64,000 nucleotides of DNA. Origin: Lepus europaeus. Its lineage: Eukaryota; Chordata; Mammalia; Lagomorpha; Leporidae. Made by a program: the position numbers and the translations under genes. Below the pieces are notes generated by a model that was not told where the DNA came from, made no database searches, and saw only the letters and a program-made list of their open reading frames with translations. This document shows, piece after piece, positions 34,861 through 47,654 of this stretch (within the stretch, counting starts at the first letter, position 1; each line of letters opens with the position of its first letter). The stretch covers positions 31,269,549-31,333,548 of the forward strand of contig NC_084842.1 of NCBI RefSeq assembly GCF_033115175.1, given 5' to 3'.

Positions 34861-35161
34861 TTTTTTTTTTTTTTAATTAAGATTGATTTATTTATTTAAA
34901 AGGCAGAGTTAGAGAGAAAGAGAGAGAGAGCGAGGGAGGTCTTCCAACTGCTGGTTCACTTCACAGATGGCTGCAGTGGCCGGAGCTGCGCCAGTCTGAA
35001 GACAGGAGCCAGGAGCTGCTTCCAGGTCTCCCAAGTGGCTGCAGCGTCCCAAGGACGTGGGCCATCTTATATTGCTTCCCCAGACCATCGCAGACCATCG
35101 TAGAGCAGCTGGGACATGATCCAGCGCCCGTATGGGATGCCAGCACTTCAGCGCTGGCCCC
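34861..35161 (-). mobile_element. CSINE with TSD, minus
   Basis: T run, then 'aattaagattgatttattta', 'aaaggcagagttagagagaa', core 'gtctcccaagtggctgcagc', and the end 'tcagcgctggcccc'. Flanks AGGATCGGCTTTTT (from 34852) and AGGATCGACTTTTT (35162-35175) form the TSD. A small internal duplication of GCAGACCATC lies near 35080-35100. Confidence 0.93.
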
Positions 35162-35564
35162 AGGATCGACTTTTTAAGGCAGAAAAATTTTAACAGAAAA
35201 TCAGAGAGTACGGATTCAGATGCAGATGACTTTGTGTGTCTGTTAGAGGAAATGGACATAGCTCATGCTTGATTAGGGTTGTCAGGGAAATTCTCAATTT
35301 GTCAGCTGTGCATTTGCTTGGATTCATTCATTCTACATGCAGTGAGTGGTTAATATTTGACAGGTACTATTCTCAGTGCTTGAAGTTCATTCATAAATAA
35401 AAACAGACAGGAATATCTCTCTTTAAGTGGCTTACCTTTAGTTATAAAAATAGGACGAATAGACTTAAAAAGAGAAATCAAGAATGTTTATAATGTTACA
35501 TAATAAGTGCTCTGGGAGAAAATAAAGCATGTAGAAGTAAGAGGGAGTTTGAAAAGGGGAGTTT

Positions 35565-35906
35565 GTGGCCGGCGCCGTGCCTTAACAGGCTAATCCTCCG
35601 CCTTCCGGCGCCGGCACACCAGGTTCTAGTCCTGGTTGGGGCGCCGGACTCTATCCCGGTTGCCCCTCTTCCAGGCCAGCTCTCTGCTATGGCCCGGGAA
35701 GGCAGTGGAGGATGGCCCAAGTGCTTGGGCCCTGTACCAGCATGGGAGACCAGGAGAAGCACCTGGCTCCTGGCTTCGGATCAGCGAAATGCGCCGGCTG
35801 CAGCGGCCATTGGAGGGTGAACCAACGGCAAAAGGAAGACCTTTCTCTCTGTCTCTCTCTCTCACTATCCACTCTGCCTGTCAAAAAGAAAAAAAAAAGA
35901 AAGAAA
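35565..35906 (+). mobile_element. CSINE with perfect TSD
   Basis: TGGCCGGCGCCGTGCCTTAA head, 'ccgccttccggcgccggcac', 'gcccaagtgcttgggccctg', CT tract and an A/G-rich tail. GAAAAGGGGAGTTT at 35551-35564 and 35907-35920 is identical. It is a young insertion into the L2-like relic. Confidence 0.97.
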
Positions 35907-35927
35907 GAAAAGGGGAGTTTATGTGTG

Positions 35928-35928
35928 T

Positions 35929-35998
<70 letters not shown>
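35928..35998 (+). repeat. (GA)n microsatellite
   Basis: A nearly pure GA run of about 70 bases, starting after TGTGTGTGA beside the CSINE TSD. Length variation between individuals is likely. The Arg-Glu and Ser-Leu frames here are artefacts. Confidence 0.93.
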
Positions 35999-36002
<4 letters not shown>

Positions 36003-36545
36003 ATTCTGAGTGTAGTGAGGAGAGCTTCAAAGAAAGGAAAAATTTGTGTAAGATGGAGGAGAATCGCGTGTGTCCTGAAGGAAGAGAGATTCTCACTGAA
36101 GTAAAAGTGCAGTTTTGAGAGGCAGAAAAGAGGTCAATACATCTGGAGCAGAGGGAGCAGGAGACGAATTGTGTGAAGTGAGGTCACTGAGGCACTGAGG
36201 GGCTGGATACCAGATCCTGACAGGCCTGATGAGCTTTACATTCACTCAGAAAGCTGGGAGAGCCATTGTAGTGTTTGGAGCAGGGAGGGTTATGTTTTAA
36301 CATTCCTATTGTGCTTGCCAGGCTGAAAACAAGCGAAGGTGGCAGAAGCAGATGGGTACAAGTTAGAGGGGTACTGCAGGAACCTGACTGGAGATAATGG
36401 TGATCCGCATCGGGTGCAATGCAAGTTGAGAGAAAGATGGATTCAGTTGTGGAACAAAAATAAACTGAAATGAGAATGTCTGAGGGAGGCACAGAGATGA
36501 AGATGGCAGCTCTATTTCTGATTTCTTGCTGCAGTGGCATGGAAT

Positions 36546-37874
36546 ATTAGCTTCATGCCATATAATGCATGTTCTAGAGTAGTTGAGAAAAGAGGATCTC
36601 AGCTGTTTTATTCACTTGGTTTACTATCCCAGTCGGCTCTCCTTGTCTAAGTAGTTGAGTGATAACATGCAATGTTTTCAATAAATACGTAACAGAAATA
36701 TAATTTACTTTTGTTGGTTCTAGGCAGGATGATTGGTTGATGATAAATAAAAATTATTGGCCTTGTCATTTTCAAAGCTGTATTTAACAGTATGACAATA
36801 ACTCACAGCATAAATAATTACCACAGCAGCAGAGGTTGGATAATGAACAGCAAGCAAAACATGAATGAGATGAGGCAAGACTGTGCTGATGTGGATTTAT
36901 TTTTTAAAGCCCTAATTCTGCATGTTGTTATGATTTAAATTTTATTTCTCTAAGATCTATTTTTCATTTTAAAGGTGATCAAGTATATTTACCCAGTGTC
37001 AATCCTAGTGATGCAATTGCCTTAGATTTAACTTGGAAAGTCATCAACCTTGTTAACAACCTAAAATGAAATGTATTCACATTTTTAAAATATTCAAAAT
37101 ATATTTATTTGCTTTCAACTATTTGCACACATAAATGGATTATCTCTGGTATGTAGATATGTTTTAATATTATCACACCTTTTCCTAAAAGAAGGTAGTT
37201 TACAAAAACTGGATTTTTAAAAATAAATTGGCTTTCCTCCATGTTATGTTCTATAACTTTAAGTTTAGTCTCTATTCAGACAAACCAAGCATATGATTTG
37301 CAGAAATGAATCTCAGAATTTTGTGATGCTAATATATGATACTGAAGTTGCTGTGTTCTTCATCATATAACTTCATCCACAATCTGGATTCTTTGAAGAG
37401 AAAAAAAATTTCACATCACTATCATTGTAGTAATGTGTGAAATTTATCTAATTGGAAGATTAATGATTCCAGGGTCAAGCACAGGATAATGGCGATTTCA
37501 CAGTCCATGTCTTTAAAAGTGCCCTTTTCTCCCAGGCCATGTTGTAAAAGACAACAATTGTAATTTTATGCATATAGAAAATATTGTGCATAGGAAACTT
37601 TGAAAAAGGACTCTTAATAAGATCTATGCCATGTTAATATGATCACAAACTGCCCAGCACTTGCTGAATGGGAAAGAGTTTGGCCTTGTTTTATAGCCCC
37701 TCCAGGAAATCTTGTAGATTCACATTATTAGATGGTCTTTTAAAAAAATTCACCGTAGATAAACATTCTGGCCAAAAATATTTGATTAAAAAAGAATAGT
37801 TCACATTTACAATATTTGAGATAGTGCAAAAATAAAAAGTTCACATTATTAGTAATGCATTAATACATGGCATT
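36546..37874. other. AT-rich DNA, nothing recognised
   Basis: About 1.3 kb without a coding frame or nameable repeat. Confidence 0.5.
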
Positions 37875-38095
37875 TAATGTTTTTCTACTGTACGTTGGAC
37901 TGTGGGTCACACATTTTATATATTTTTGATTTTTCGCTTTTATTGCATATAATCCACAAAACTAGGTACACTTAATAATTGTAAAAATCCATTTTGTGAG
38001 TAGACATGTTTGCTTTTACAGAGGAGGAAACAGTAGCTCAGGAAGGTCAAATTGTGTGGCCAAGGTTACGCAATTAGCAAGTTGTGGAGCCAGAA
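37875..38095 (-). mobile_element. MIR SINE, minus
   Basis: The reversed MIR pattern is plain: 'ttacagaggaggaaacagta', 'gctcaggaaggtcaaattgt', 'ggccaaggttacgcaattag', 'gttgtggagccagaattt'. MIRs are ancient mammalian repeats. Confidence 0.75.
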
Positions 38096-38315
38096 TTTTT
38101 TATCTCATTGTTGTAAATGCATGGTCTAGAGTCAACTTCTCTGTGTTCAAGTTCTGATTCTGCATTGTGTGACAGTGGCCAGTAAAATAAAAAATTCTGA
38201 GATTGAGTTTTCTGATTTGTAACCCCAAATAATCAGATAGTGCTTTTCCTATAGGGTTGTTTGGAGGACTAAGAGAGAATGTAGGTAAAACACTTAGCAT
38301 ATTCCTGGTAGAAAG
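38096..38315 (+). mobile_element. MIR SINE, plus
   Basis: 'gcatggtctagagtcaactt', 'gtgttcaagttctgattctg', 'agttttctgatttgtaaccc', 'agggttgtttggaggactaa', and 'aaacacttagcatattcctg' follow the MIR order. With the minus MIR before it, it forms a head-to-head inverted pair. Confidence 0.75.
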
Positions 38316-38469
38316 AAAATTGTCAAACAGAATTGTGTTCTTCTGAGTTCATATTCTTCCTTCAAAAGCTCTGCTGGGTTTCTTGACTATCCAACAATAT
38401 TAATCAGGATCATTAACAACAACTCCTGGCAGGAGAAACTCAGGATAACATTATAAAAGTTCATAATCA

Positions 38470-38850
38470 AGTTTGGGACTTGTGGCCATGTTGGAAGTGT
38501 GATGATACTTCCCAAATATTTCAACTGTTTTCTGTGAGCTTTCCCTGCAGTTGACAGTTAGGTGGGACTGTGTGACAATCTGGGAAATAAGGTATGGACA
38601 CAACTGACTCATGTCACTTCCAAGTCAAGGTTTGGAAAACTGAGTCTGAATTCACAATATGGTTTTCTTCTCAGCTTCAAGTTGAGTTTGGAAGTCCCAT
38701 CTTGAAATAGTTCTGAAGTTTAAAAACTGCAAGAAGGACCAATTCACTAGACCAACCTAGTCTTCAGTGGACTGTGCTTGAATGAGAAAATCATACTTAC
38801 TGCACTGAAGGCCCACTTGTTTTCTTTAAACCCATCAGAATTAGCTGATC
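38470..38850 (+). mobile_element. Possible old LTR relic
   Basis: 'ggtgggactgtgtgacaatc', 'tgactcatgtcacttccaag' and the later 'tcagaattagctgatcctga' recall a MaLR-type LTR, but the match is loose. Confidence 0.35.
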
Positions 38851-40682
38851 CTGATAATTTACTAATTTACTGTCAAATTTACTTTCTCATACTCTTTTGG
38901 GGCTTTTAAGGTTGTAACATATAAAATGAACTGTTGAACATTACACCTTTTTCTTACTTTTGGCAGATTTTATATCAAACTGTGATTGTTACAATTACAA
39001 TACACCTAGTTATGATCACTTTTTATTAGTACCATTTAAAATATTTCCTAAGCTAAAAATCATTTATAAATGATTACTAGAAAAATTATAAAGAGTGTCA
39101 AATATATCTCCTTACTATGGTGTCCCTGTCTCTCTCTCTTTCCCTCTCGAATATTATATATCATCATAATAGTTTGCATATCTATAATGTGATTTGTATT
39201 ATTATACTGTTTGCATTTCTTTTCACTTCAGCATTATATTAAGCATCAATTAATCATATTTGGCTGAATTCTGTGAAATGAATCCTTTCACTACTAGATT
39301 CTAATCAGTTTTATGTGTACTTTGAGATTTTAATTTTAGACTTCATATTTTTCTTTTGAAATGTACTCTATGAATTTCACTTTTGAATACAGCCTCCTAT
39401 TTTGACAATGTTTAAATTATTTAGAAACTTTGAAACAATTATTTTATATTTTTTAATCATACTATTCCAAAATTGAAATATCTGAGCGTATCCTTATGCT
39501 CTACATTAATGCCAGTGGCTCTGGGTAATGTTGGTTTCTAACTTCTGCTCAAATTTCTGAGACTTTTTTATGGTGCATGTAGAAGGTCTGGGTTGAATAT
39601 TTGTTCCTCCAGAGATGACTTGCAATCTGTGAAGCTATAAATGTGATCCTTTCTAAATTAATTTTGTGACTTTGGCTTAATTAATTATATTGTCAATACA
39701 AATCATACCTCAAACTCTAAATGAAGAAAGGTAGTGTTTAGAAATTCTCAGATGGAAAGTTAGTTTCCACCTAGAGGACAGGCTATAAGAAACTGTTCAA
39801 ACCCCCACTACTAGAACTTTTCTGTTTATCTATCTATCTATACTTCTATCCTTAATCTATCTATCATATATCAGCTCTCTGTCATCTATCTAAATCCCCT
39901 AGATTTCTCTATCAATTAAAGTTGATTTGAAAGGTTCTGCTTTGTTGGGACAAATGACAGTATTCAATCAGATCTTGGTTACTAAGCTGAGTCAGATATT
40001 GAGCTTCATTTCATTGATCTGAATTCCTGCTACTTCTAAATTTTATTTTATATCAAATTACCTTATTTCTTGAGGGTTATTCAGCAATGAAAAATTATTA
40101 TGTTTTTTTATTTAGCATCATTAGCTGTTTTATATTGTATGATCCTCAAATACTGATGTCTGAAAAGATCACACTCCCTAAATGATAAATGTGGCATGGG
40201 CTCTGCTCACCAAAGTATTGTTCCAAATTGTATTCCACAGCACTTTCCATATATTGCTCATTATCCTGAATTATATATATATATATAATATTATAATTAT
40301 ATAGTTCATGTGTAAGAATGATCAATACCACAACAAACATGCTTCACATTACACCTCCGTTTCTCCAAAGTTGAATTCCTAAATAATTTTAGCCCAAATA
40401 AGTATGTGTCCTCAAATTTTAATTTACAATGGATTCAGTCCTTGCATCCTGCTCTTTGCAGTGAAGAAGTCTGATAGATTTAACTCACTACCTTAGCATG
40501 TCTCACTCTGATCTGTCATGAATTTAAATCCCCTTTATATCTAAACCCACAGATGTGATTTAACTTTATCCCTTTCTACATGAGTTCCAGGCATTTCAGA
40601 TCTCATCTCTAGTCAAGGGTCATAAAATCTTAACTCTTAGCATTACCTTAATCCAGGAAAATAAAAACATTAAGCTCTTAGT
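38851..40682. other. AT-rich DNA; (TCTA)n
   Basis: Nothing coding. TCTA/ATCT tetranucleotide clusters lie at about 39826-39895, partly interrupted, and a TA run at about 40276-40288. Confidence 0.55.
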
Positions 40683-41045
40683 GTATTAGTCAACTTGGAT
40701 GTCATAAGAAAATACTGGAGTCTTAACAACAGAAATGTTTTTTTCTCAAAGAATGGAAGGCTAGGAAATCCAAGATAAGGATCTGGTATCAGGTGTAGGC
40801 TCTCTTCCTGGCTTGTAGCCAGCTACCTATTCACTGTGTCCTCACATAGCAAAGGGAGAAAGAGTCAGGGTAAGCTGTCTAATAGCTTTTCTTAGAAAGG
40901 GCACTAATTTCATCAGAAGGGCCTGGCTCTGACGACCTCATATAAACCTAATTACCTCCAAATGGTACCTTTCCAAATGTCGTCATACTGCTGGTTAGGG
41001 CTTTGACATGAATTTAGTACGTTTCAGCACATAGTACCTGGATTT
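40683..41045 (-). mobile_element. MaLR (MLT1-like) LTR, minus
   Basis: The reversed LTR: 'tattagtcaacttggatgtc', 'aacaacagaaatgttttttt', 'ggaaatccaagataaggatc', 'ctgtgtcctcacatagcaaa', 'gggcactaatttcatcagaa', 'gacgacctcatataaaccta'. It is the same family type as the 31.5-33.5 kb pair, but solitary. Confidence 0.8.
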
Positions 41046-42919
41046 AGAGAGCTCCTGATTACCCCTTTCCTTAAGTGAGGTCCAATCTGGAAGCTCAGCA
41101 AGAGGAAACAGCCTTTTTCTTACCTATGATTTCTTCCTAAATTCTTGTGCAGTAACAAGATAACCAATGTCTCCCAGTTTGCCAATTGCTTTACTGGGTT
41201 TAGTAGTTAAACTCCTATGTCCTGATAAGTCCCTTTTCCCCTAGCAAACTAGGAAAAATTCATGATACTGTCAAGTAGTTATGGAGTGTGTGTTGGGAAG
41301 TATGACTTGATAGTACTTTTCAACGCTGCTGAATTTTGGAACAAATGTTATGCTTTTCTCTTTGACCTAATAGCACCCTCTAATGGCAGCTGATCTAATA
41401 CTGCCCAGAGGGCTCTGATGGGAGCACAGGTCTATTTATACTTTTCCTTTTCCTTTGACAGTAAGCACAACTCATACTTCTCTCCCTGTTACTTGAAGCA
41501 TATCCAAAACTCTCTCATATTTTCCTAGGAAAGTTCTTGTTCTATAGCCTGTTCCCATAAAGACAGAAAATCCTGGGGCCAGGGGCTTTTGTGCTACAGT
41601 GAAGTCAAGAATTAAGATCAAATGACATTCTCCTTAGAGGGGAGACTCTGATCTGACTTAACATACAAAGAGCTGGTAGACTAGCATTTGAGAAGGCTTG
41701 GAAAGCAACAGGAAGTTGGATACAATTTCGTATATTCTACTTTTTCTATGACTTACAATATTACAGGTATCTACCTGCTCATCCTATGCTTTTTGTAATA
41801 GAAGAAAGAAAATAAGTATATTTCTCACATTATTTTGAGATAAATTATCTTATGTAAGTGGTCTACCTGTATGATGGACATTTTATTTGTAGTGAATTAC
41901 CTAAAATAGGTATATTCATTTGGATTGATAAAAAATGTTCAATATATAAAAATATATGTTAATTTGTATACATATATAATAGAAGTATATACATACATAT
42001 ATATTGCTTATTCAGTAAATAATAAAATTCAAATTATTTAAATATGGTATGTTTTAATCATATATACAATTCTTTTCATATAACATATAGATTTTATTAT
42101 TTATCTTTAATGGCACTATTATATGAATTGGTCTTGTAATATTTTTATTATTAAATTGTATGTGTGTGTGTTCATATGTATGTAAACATGAAAAGGCTTT
42201 ATTTAATTGTTATATTTATAGAACATGACTCAGACATTTTTCCAGAAATGCCTACTTATTAGTACACTGAGAAGGTATCACTGGTAATATTATTTTCCCT
42301 CCAGACTTCAAATCTTGATTGTTTCAATCACCATTCACACTGACATGTCCATAACCATCAGAAATATTTGTAAAATATTACATTTCCCTAGGCTATAGAA
42401 ATAGCTATAAAGTTGCTGAGGTTTCAAGGACACCCTGAAGTGATAATTTACTTCAATAACCAAGTTCTTTACCCTCAGAATTATAACATTTAGATTGAGA
42501 AAGCATTCCTCATAGAATCAAAGTTTTGTCTGAAACTAGTCTTTGAAAATTAGTTGAAATATTCTTGGGTAATGTATATTTCAATCAATTTTAAGTATAA
42601 ATTATATTTGGAAATACTGTACCATAAGGAAAGTTAAAATATGGTAAAATACCTCAAGTTTATACACATTGAAAAGAATAAAATGCAGAACTATGGGTTT
42701 GACATACTTATTTTACAATGTAAAACAAGCTTAATTAAAGCAAACAGCTTTATAAGGCAAATATACTTCATTTGAGAAACAAAGTTCTATACTTAACTAT
42801 ATTTATCTTATTGCATGTGATTTCCCATACATAAAAAATTACAGAAAATAACAAAATCCTTTATTAATTCTACCTCATATCAAATAGGGTACATAAGAAA
42901 ACTATACAGGCCTAAAAAG
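41046..42919. other. AT-rich DNA, nothing recognised
   Basis: About 1.9 kb. Short TA and GT runs occur near 41940-42000 and 42161-42172. No coding frame is present. Confidence 0.5.
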
Positions 42920-43146
42920 ATTAAGTTTTTCTCTTTGAAAAGCCAGGAGCCAGGAGCCAGAAGCTTCTTCAGGGTTTCCCATGGGAGTGCAGGGGCCCAA
43001 AGACTTGGTCGGTCTATCACTGCTTTCCCCAGGAGAATTAGCAGAGAACTGGATGGGAAGTGGAGCAACAAGGACTCAAACTGGCACCCACATGGGATTC
43101 TTGCACTGCAGGTGGCAGCTTTACCAATATGCCATAGCGCCAGCCC
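42920..43146 (-). mobile_element. CSINE fragment, minus
   Basis: It holds 'gaaaagccaggagccaggag', 'tcccatgggagtgcaggggc', 'gcagagaactggatgggaag' and ends 'atgccatagcgccagcccc'. The A-tail and CT tract part is missing. Confidence 0.8.
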
Positions 43147-44782
43147 CAAAGCATACACTTTTTGCATTAGTGAACTTGAACAGCAAATTTTTCAATCATT
43201 CCTTCGAACAATGTTAAAATAGAAGTTAACATTTTATTGTTAGACATTGGCTATCAGTAGCTTGGTAATTTCCTTGTATATGGAAGAAAAAACATTGAGT
43301 AATATCTTGGTTTGTTCTAATTTATATTCATATTTGCTCATATTGTAAAATAATGCAAATGTTTTTAGGAAGGTTTAAAATGAATGAACTCTTCATTAAT
43401 TAATCTAACATTTTTGCCTCATCCTGAGACATGAGAAATGATACAAAGATATTAAATCCTTTCTGAACTTCCAAGTGTCTAGGAAATTCTCTAAGGATCT
43501 GCTAGCCCTTAGAAAAATGTGGCCATTATGATCTCCACAAGGAAATTTGTAGATCTTACATAAATTATGAGATAGTTATAAACAAGAAAAGGCAGAACTT
43601 TATCCTGATAAAGAAAAAGTCTACTTTAAGTTTTACAACTCCAGCAATTTTTGAAATTGAGACTTCCTGTAAAGTTATATGCACTTTTCCCATTTCTTCT
43701 CAATCTGTACGTTCTGGTATTACCTATGGCTCCTATCGTTTAGACAACTTGCCTTATTTATGAGTTGGTAATATTAGCTTTAGTTTTATTTATCTTCTGA
43801 ACTCTGAAATTCCCACAGATGTCCACTTGAATTCTCAGACTTAGTAAAGAAAACAAGATATTTATTGTATAAGTCTTCCCCTGCAATGTGTTCTTTCTAT
43901 TCAGCTCCAAATACGGGTTCAGACAGTTTACAAAATGTTTTCTGTCTTCTTGATTAGCAGCAAGTGATCATCTAATATGTCTTTGTTTTCTTTGGTGGAC
44001 TATCCAAATTTAACTTTTCACAAAATTCTGTCAGTAATGTATATTCACTTGCTCTTGAGTATCATGCTTTGAGTTCACTGGCATCTTAGAATATAAACCT
44101 CTCTCTGATAAGGTCAACGCAGGGCCTTTCCCTGTGGTTCTACAACAAGGGTAGGCGGCTGATATGGTAACACAAAGACTCCAAGAGAACAAAAAGGAAG
44201 CTGCCAGCCTCGTTAAAGGCAGATCTCAGAGCTGCCATTGTTTTTCAGCAACTGCCAAACTCAATTGGTCAAAAGTAGTTACAAATTAGTTTAGGTTCAA
44301 GATTGAGAGAAGGAGAAATAGGCCCTTCTCCTGTGATTTGGAGGAAAATATTTGGCCATCTTTAGTCCCTCAGTCTCCCTGTGGCTATCTTTAATCTGAC
44401 ATTTTGATATTTCTTATATTTTTCATATTTCATACTATGCTACAGCAATTCTCTCAAGATTGTCTTCCTAAAACACAAGGCTAATATTCCAATATTGAAA
44501 AACTTTAATTAACATTCTGAATTTCCTTTAATATAAATATTTACTTTTCTTTTATTTATTTATTTTGTTGTAACACATTCTTATTAATTTTGTGCTTTGG
44601 ATCCAATCTTGACTTTAGTATATAATGAACGATAGCCTGATTGTATACTCTCCTTAGAAGAAAAGGCATCTATCTTTAATGGAATTAATCATAGTAAGGT
44701 CATATATCAGGTTTAATAATTTCTGTTGAAAGGCACATAAAACTCTAATTCAATCACTTTATAAAACAATGAATTTAATTTC
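43147..44782. other. Unclassified AT-rich DNA
   Basis: No gene. Around 44240-44400 the phrase 'aattggtcaaaagtagttac' and what follows looks like a very old LTR or LINE remnant, but I cannot place it. Confidence 0.4.
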
Positions 44783-45068
44783 TTTAAAAATGTATTTATT
44801 GGCGAGACACAGAGACAGACACGGGGAGATCTCATTTATAGTTCACTCCCTAAATACCTACAACAACTGATGTGGGGATGGGGGGATGAAGTGTGGAACA
44901 AGGAACAAAATCCATTTCTCTGTATGTGGGTGGCAGGAATCCAATTACTTGGGCCATCACCTTCTGTTTCCTAGGGCCTGCAGTAGCAGGAAGTTTAAGG
45001 CAGAAATCAGAGCCAGGAATAGATCATATGTACAAAGCCAGTGTCTCAGGTCGCTTGTCCTACTGTTC
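44783..45068 (-). mobile_element. Old CSINE, minus
   Basis: The reversed tail 'tttaaaaatgtatttattgg', 'cgagacacagagacagacac', 'gttcactccctaaatac', 'gtgtgtgggtggcaggaat'-like core and 'cagtgtctcaggtcgctt'. It is highly diverged. Confidence 0.6.
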
Positions 45069-45854
45069 TTCCATTAGTTTATGTTGGTTTATCTCCTTCC
45101 TGGATACAAGCTAGTTGCATAGCTTACTTCTTCTTTTTTTCTTTCTTTTTTTTTTGGCAAAATTGCAGCAATTACCTATGCCAAATAAATAACTGTTACA
45201 TAATATAAGACTTATATATAGAAGAATATACCTTTGAGTCTTCGGGAGAAGGAAAGCAAATGAGCATACTGAGTTCTGCTGGCTTAAGGGAAGGGCCTCT
45301 CAGCATTTACTGCTGAAGCTCCAGCCTGGAGTAAGTGAGGGCTTAGCCATTATCAGCTCATAGCTAATATGTGAAGACTGACAAAGCTAATCATGTTGAA
45401 AATGTTAACATTTCCTTTTTTCTTTTTTACAAATTTTCTCTGATTCATAAGACATCAATGAATTAAAGATATCTAAAACCTATACCTATGCTCTCTTATC
45501 TTTACTTTTATACAATTAGAGAAAATTATAGCAACATGTTATAAGAAATCCTGCAACCTGAGGCCATCTGCCTTCTTTTCTCATTTCTTGAAGTGGGCTG
45601 ACCATACTGATAATTTTTTAAAATCTCAAGGAATTAAATTTGTCACAGCATGTCTTGACAAGCACACCTTGTAGTTTCTACTTATTTTTGTAAGTAGATT
45701 GGATGATTTTTCCTTTCCAATTAAATTCATTTTATTATTTATAACCCAACCTTAAAACTGGTCGTAAAGTCTTTTCTAAGGAACCCCTTTTAATCCATCC
45801 TTAACTCAGGGCCACATGTGCTCTTTATTTACCTCTCCTCCAAGGTAAGCAGCA

Positions 45855-46030
45855 GAGCACATATACATTAGAGGAAGAATACAAGTGTTCAAATCTTGGA
45901 TCTACAACTTATTGGTAGTGGTACCCTAAACAAGTGAATTAACTTTTCTAAGTCACTTAATTCTCATTTGTAAAATGTGGAAATTACAACTCCTTATTAT
46001 ATTGTGAATTACAAAGTTGTTCTATAATAA
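45855..46030 (+). mobile_element. MIR SINE, plus
   Basis: 'gtgttcaaatcttggatcta', 'caacttattggtagtggtac', 'aagtcacttaattctcattt', 'gtaaaatgtggaaattacaa' follow the MIR order. 45069-45854 before it shows nothing named. Confidence 0.7.
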
Positions 46031-47654
46031 TACTGCACTTATATTCTTTTCTCATAAAAGAATCATCATCATCTAGGGAACCAAATTTTTGTGGGTGACA
46101 ATTTTCTCAGATACATTACTGAAAACTAAGTAGTTTTTTCTGATAACTATGAATATAAACAAATACAACACTTCACATGTTTTATGACTTGGGAGATGCA
46201 AAACCTGACTCACAAAGAATGTAACTTCAAGTACACACAGAACTTTCCTTCTTACTTTTTTCAGATACAGATAGATGTGTGAAGTGATTCCAGATTGCTT
46301 CATGACTATTTTGAATTAAATTAATGTCACAATGCTCCCTTTTTCCTCTATTCTTGAAAGTCAATTTGGATAGGGCTGCATTATGAATGCTGTCTCTATT
46401 AACAACGAAGGCATTATGAATCTACATTTCAATTCTAAAGTCATTTGAAGGAAATATTTTAAAGTGTTCTTTGTTTTCAGGTATCTGGAGATTTCTGTCC
46501 ACAGAGAAATTGACAAGACTTTGTAGTTATCAATTCTGTCTTGAAGGAGTGCTTTTCCTAGCTTTGCAAAGTGTGCATAATTGAGCTCTTTCTCTCTTCT
46601 CTTCCAGAGTGGCAGCATGGAAAGGGCCAGATGGTTCTTTTAACAGCATCCATAATGGTGACCTTAGGGTCTTAGAAAGAAAGATGGATCTCATAAATAT
46701 GGTCAAATTTATCCAAGACAGTGAAGCCCTGGAAGACTTTCTTCCTTTCAATCATTCTGAAATTTAACAATTTTTTTTTCACAAAGCAAGTAATATTTAC
46801 AGCCAAAGGTAAGTTTTAAGGCACGTTGGATTTTTAAAAAGCCACTGACCATCTCATAGACAAGGATATTGTCTGAAATGCTGTAGTTTCTTCATGAACT
46901 TTATTCCAGATTTTCTCATGACCCTGATTATGAAGTTAAGATTGTAAAGCCTATAGGAACACACTTTGGTATCATAAGCTGAGGCATTGATGATAATGGA
47001 CCTTCACACAGAAAGTAATGAGTCACAAAGACAAGCTGGAGTTGTATCCCTCAGTTGCTTAACAAAAATAGATGAGATATACAGCTGCATATTTTCCATG
47101 TGAGCTTAAAGTTAAAAGAATTTCTGCAAGAAATTTCAGAAAATAAATTACTTATGTCTTTGAACTATCTATTTTATTTCCAAAAAGGTCATCCCCAAAC
47201 TTAAATTCTTCTTTAACACCTAATTATTGAAAGCTTAGAAACTGGGTTGCAGTTTCTCATGCTGAGGGGAAGTGTCATAGCTGAGAAATTTACTTCAAAA
47301 TACAGAAGATTAGGGATTATAGGAATTCAGAATGTGTTATGTCATTTAGCAGAGCTAATACTTCTATTTGCTTTGTCTAATTAAATTTAATAAATAGCTA
47401 CACTATTTTAACAGTACATGAATTTACCATTTTTTCTCTTAGCTCAAGTGACTTCTTTTGGTTCTTTGATGTGTTGTCTTGCTAATAACTCTGAACAGTG
47501 TTTCTTTCATGTGAGAATTTTTGAGTTAGATTCTGAACTTTTCAAATGATAGCACTTTCTTCTGGAAAAGTTATACATTTCTTTTATCTTTGCTGGTTGC
47601 ATGCATACCATCTAAATATTACCCTTGATTTTTTCCAAACAAACTTGGAAATGA
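46031..47654. other. AT-rich DNA, nothing recognised
   Basis: Three short minus-strand frames (76-85 codons) lie in 46073-46751. They overlap in different frames and have no domain or splice context. I do not call them genes. Confidence 0.45.

Larger units (their letters stand above)
35320..36545 (-). mobile_element. L2-like LINE relic, minus, interrupted
   Basis: The left end reads as an L2 3' terminus in reverse: 'ggattcattcattctacatg', 'gtactattctcagtgcttga', 'cataaataaaaacagacagg', then 'taataagtgctctgggagaa'. After the CSINE and GA repeat it resumes with 'ctggagcagagggagcagga', 'agctgggagagccattgtag', 'gtgtttggagcagggagggt' and 'ctgactggagataatggtga'. No coding frame survives. Confidence 0.65.

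Noticed and set aside
46073..46751. Three minus-strand frames close together
   Set aside because: They are in different frames, overlap, lack known motifs and have no splice logic; AT-rich chance frames are the simplest reading.
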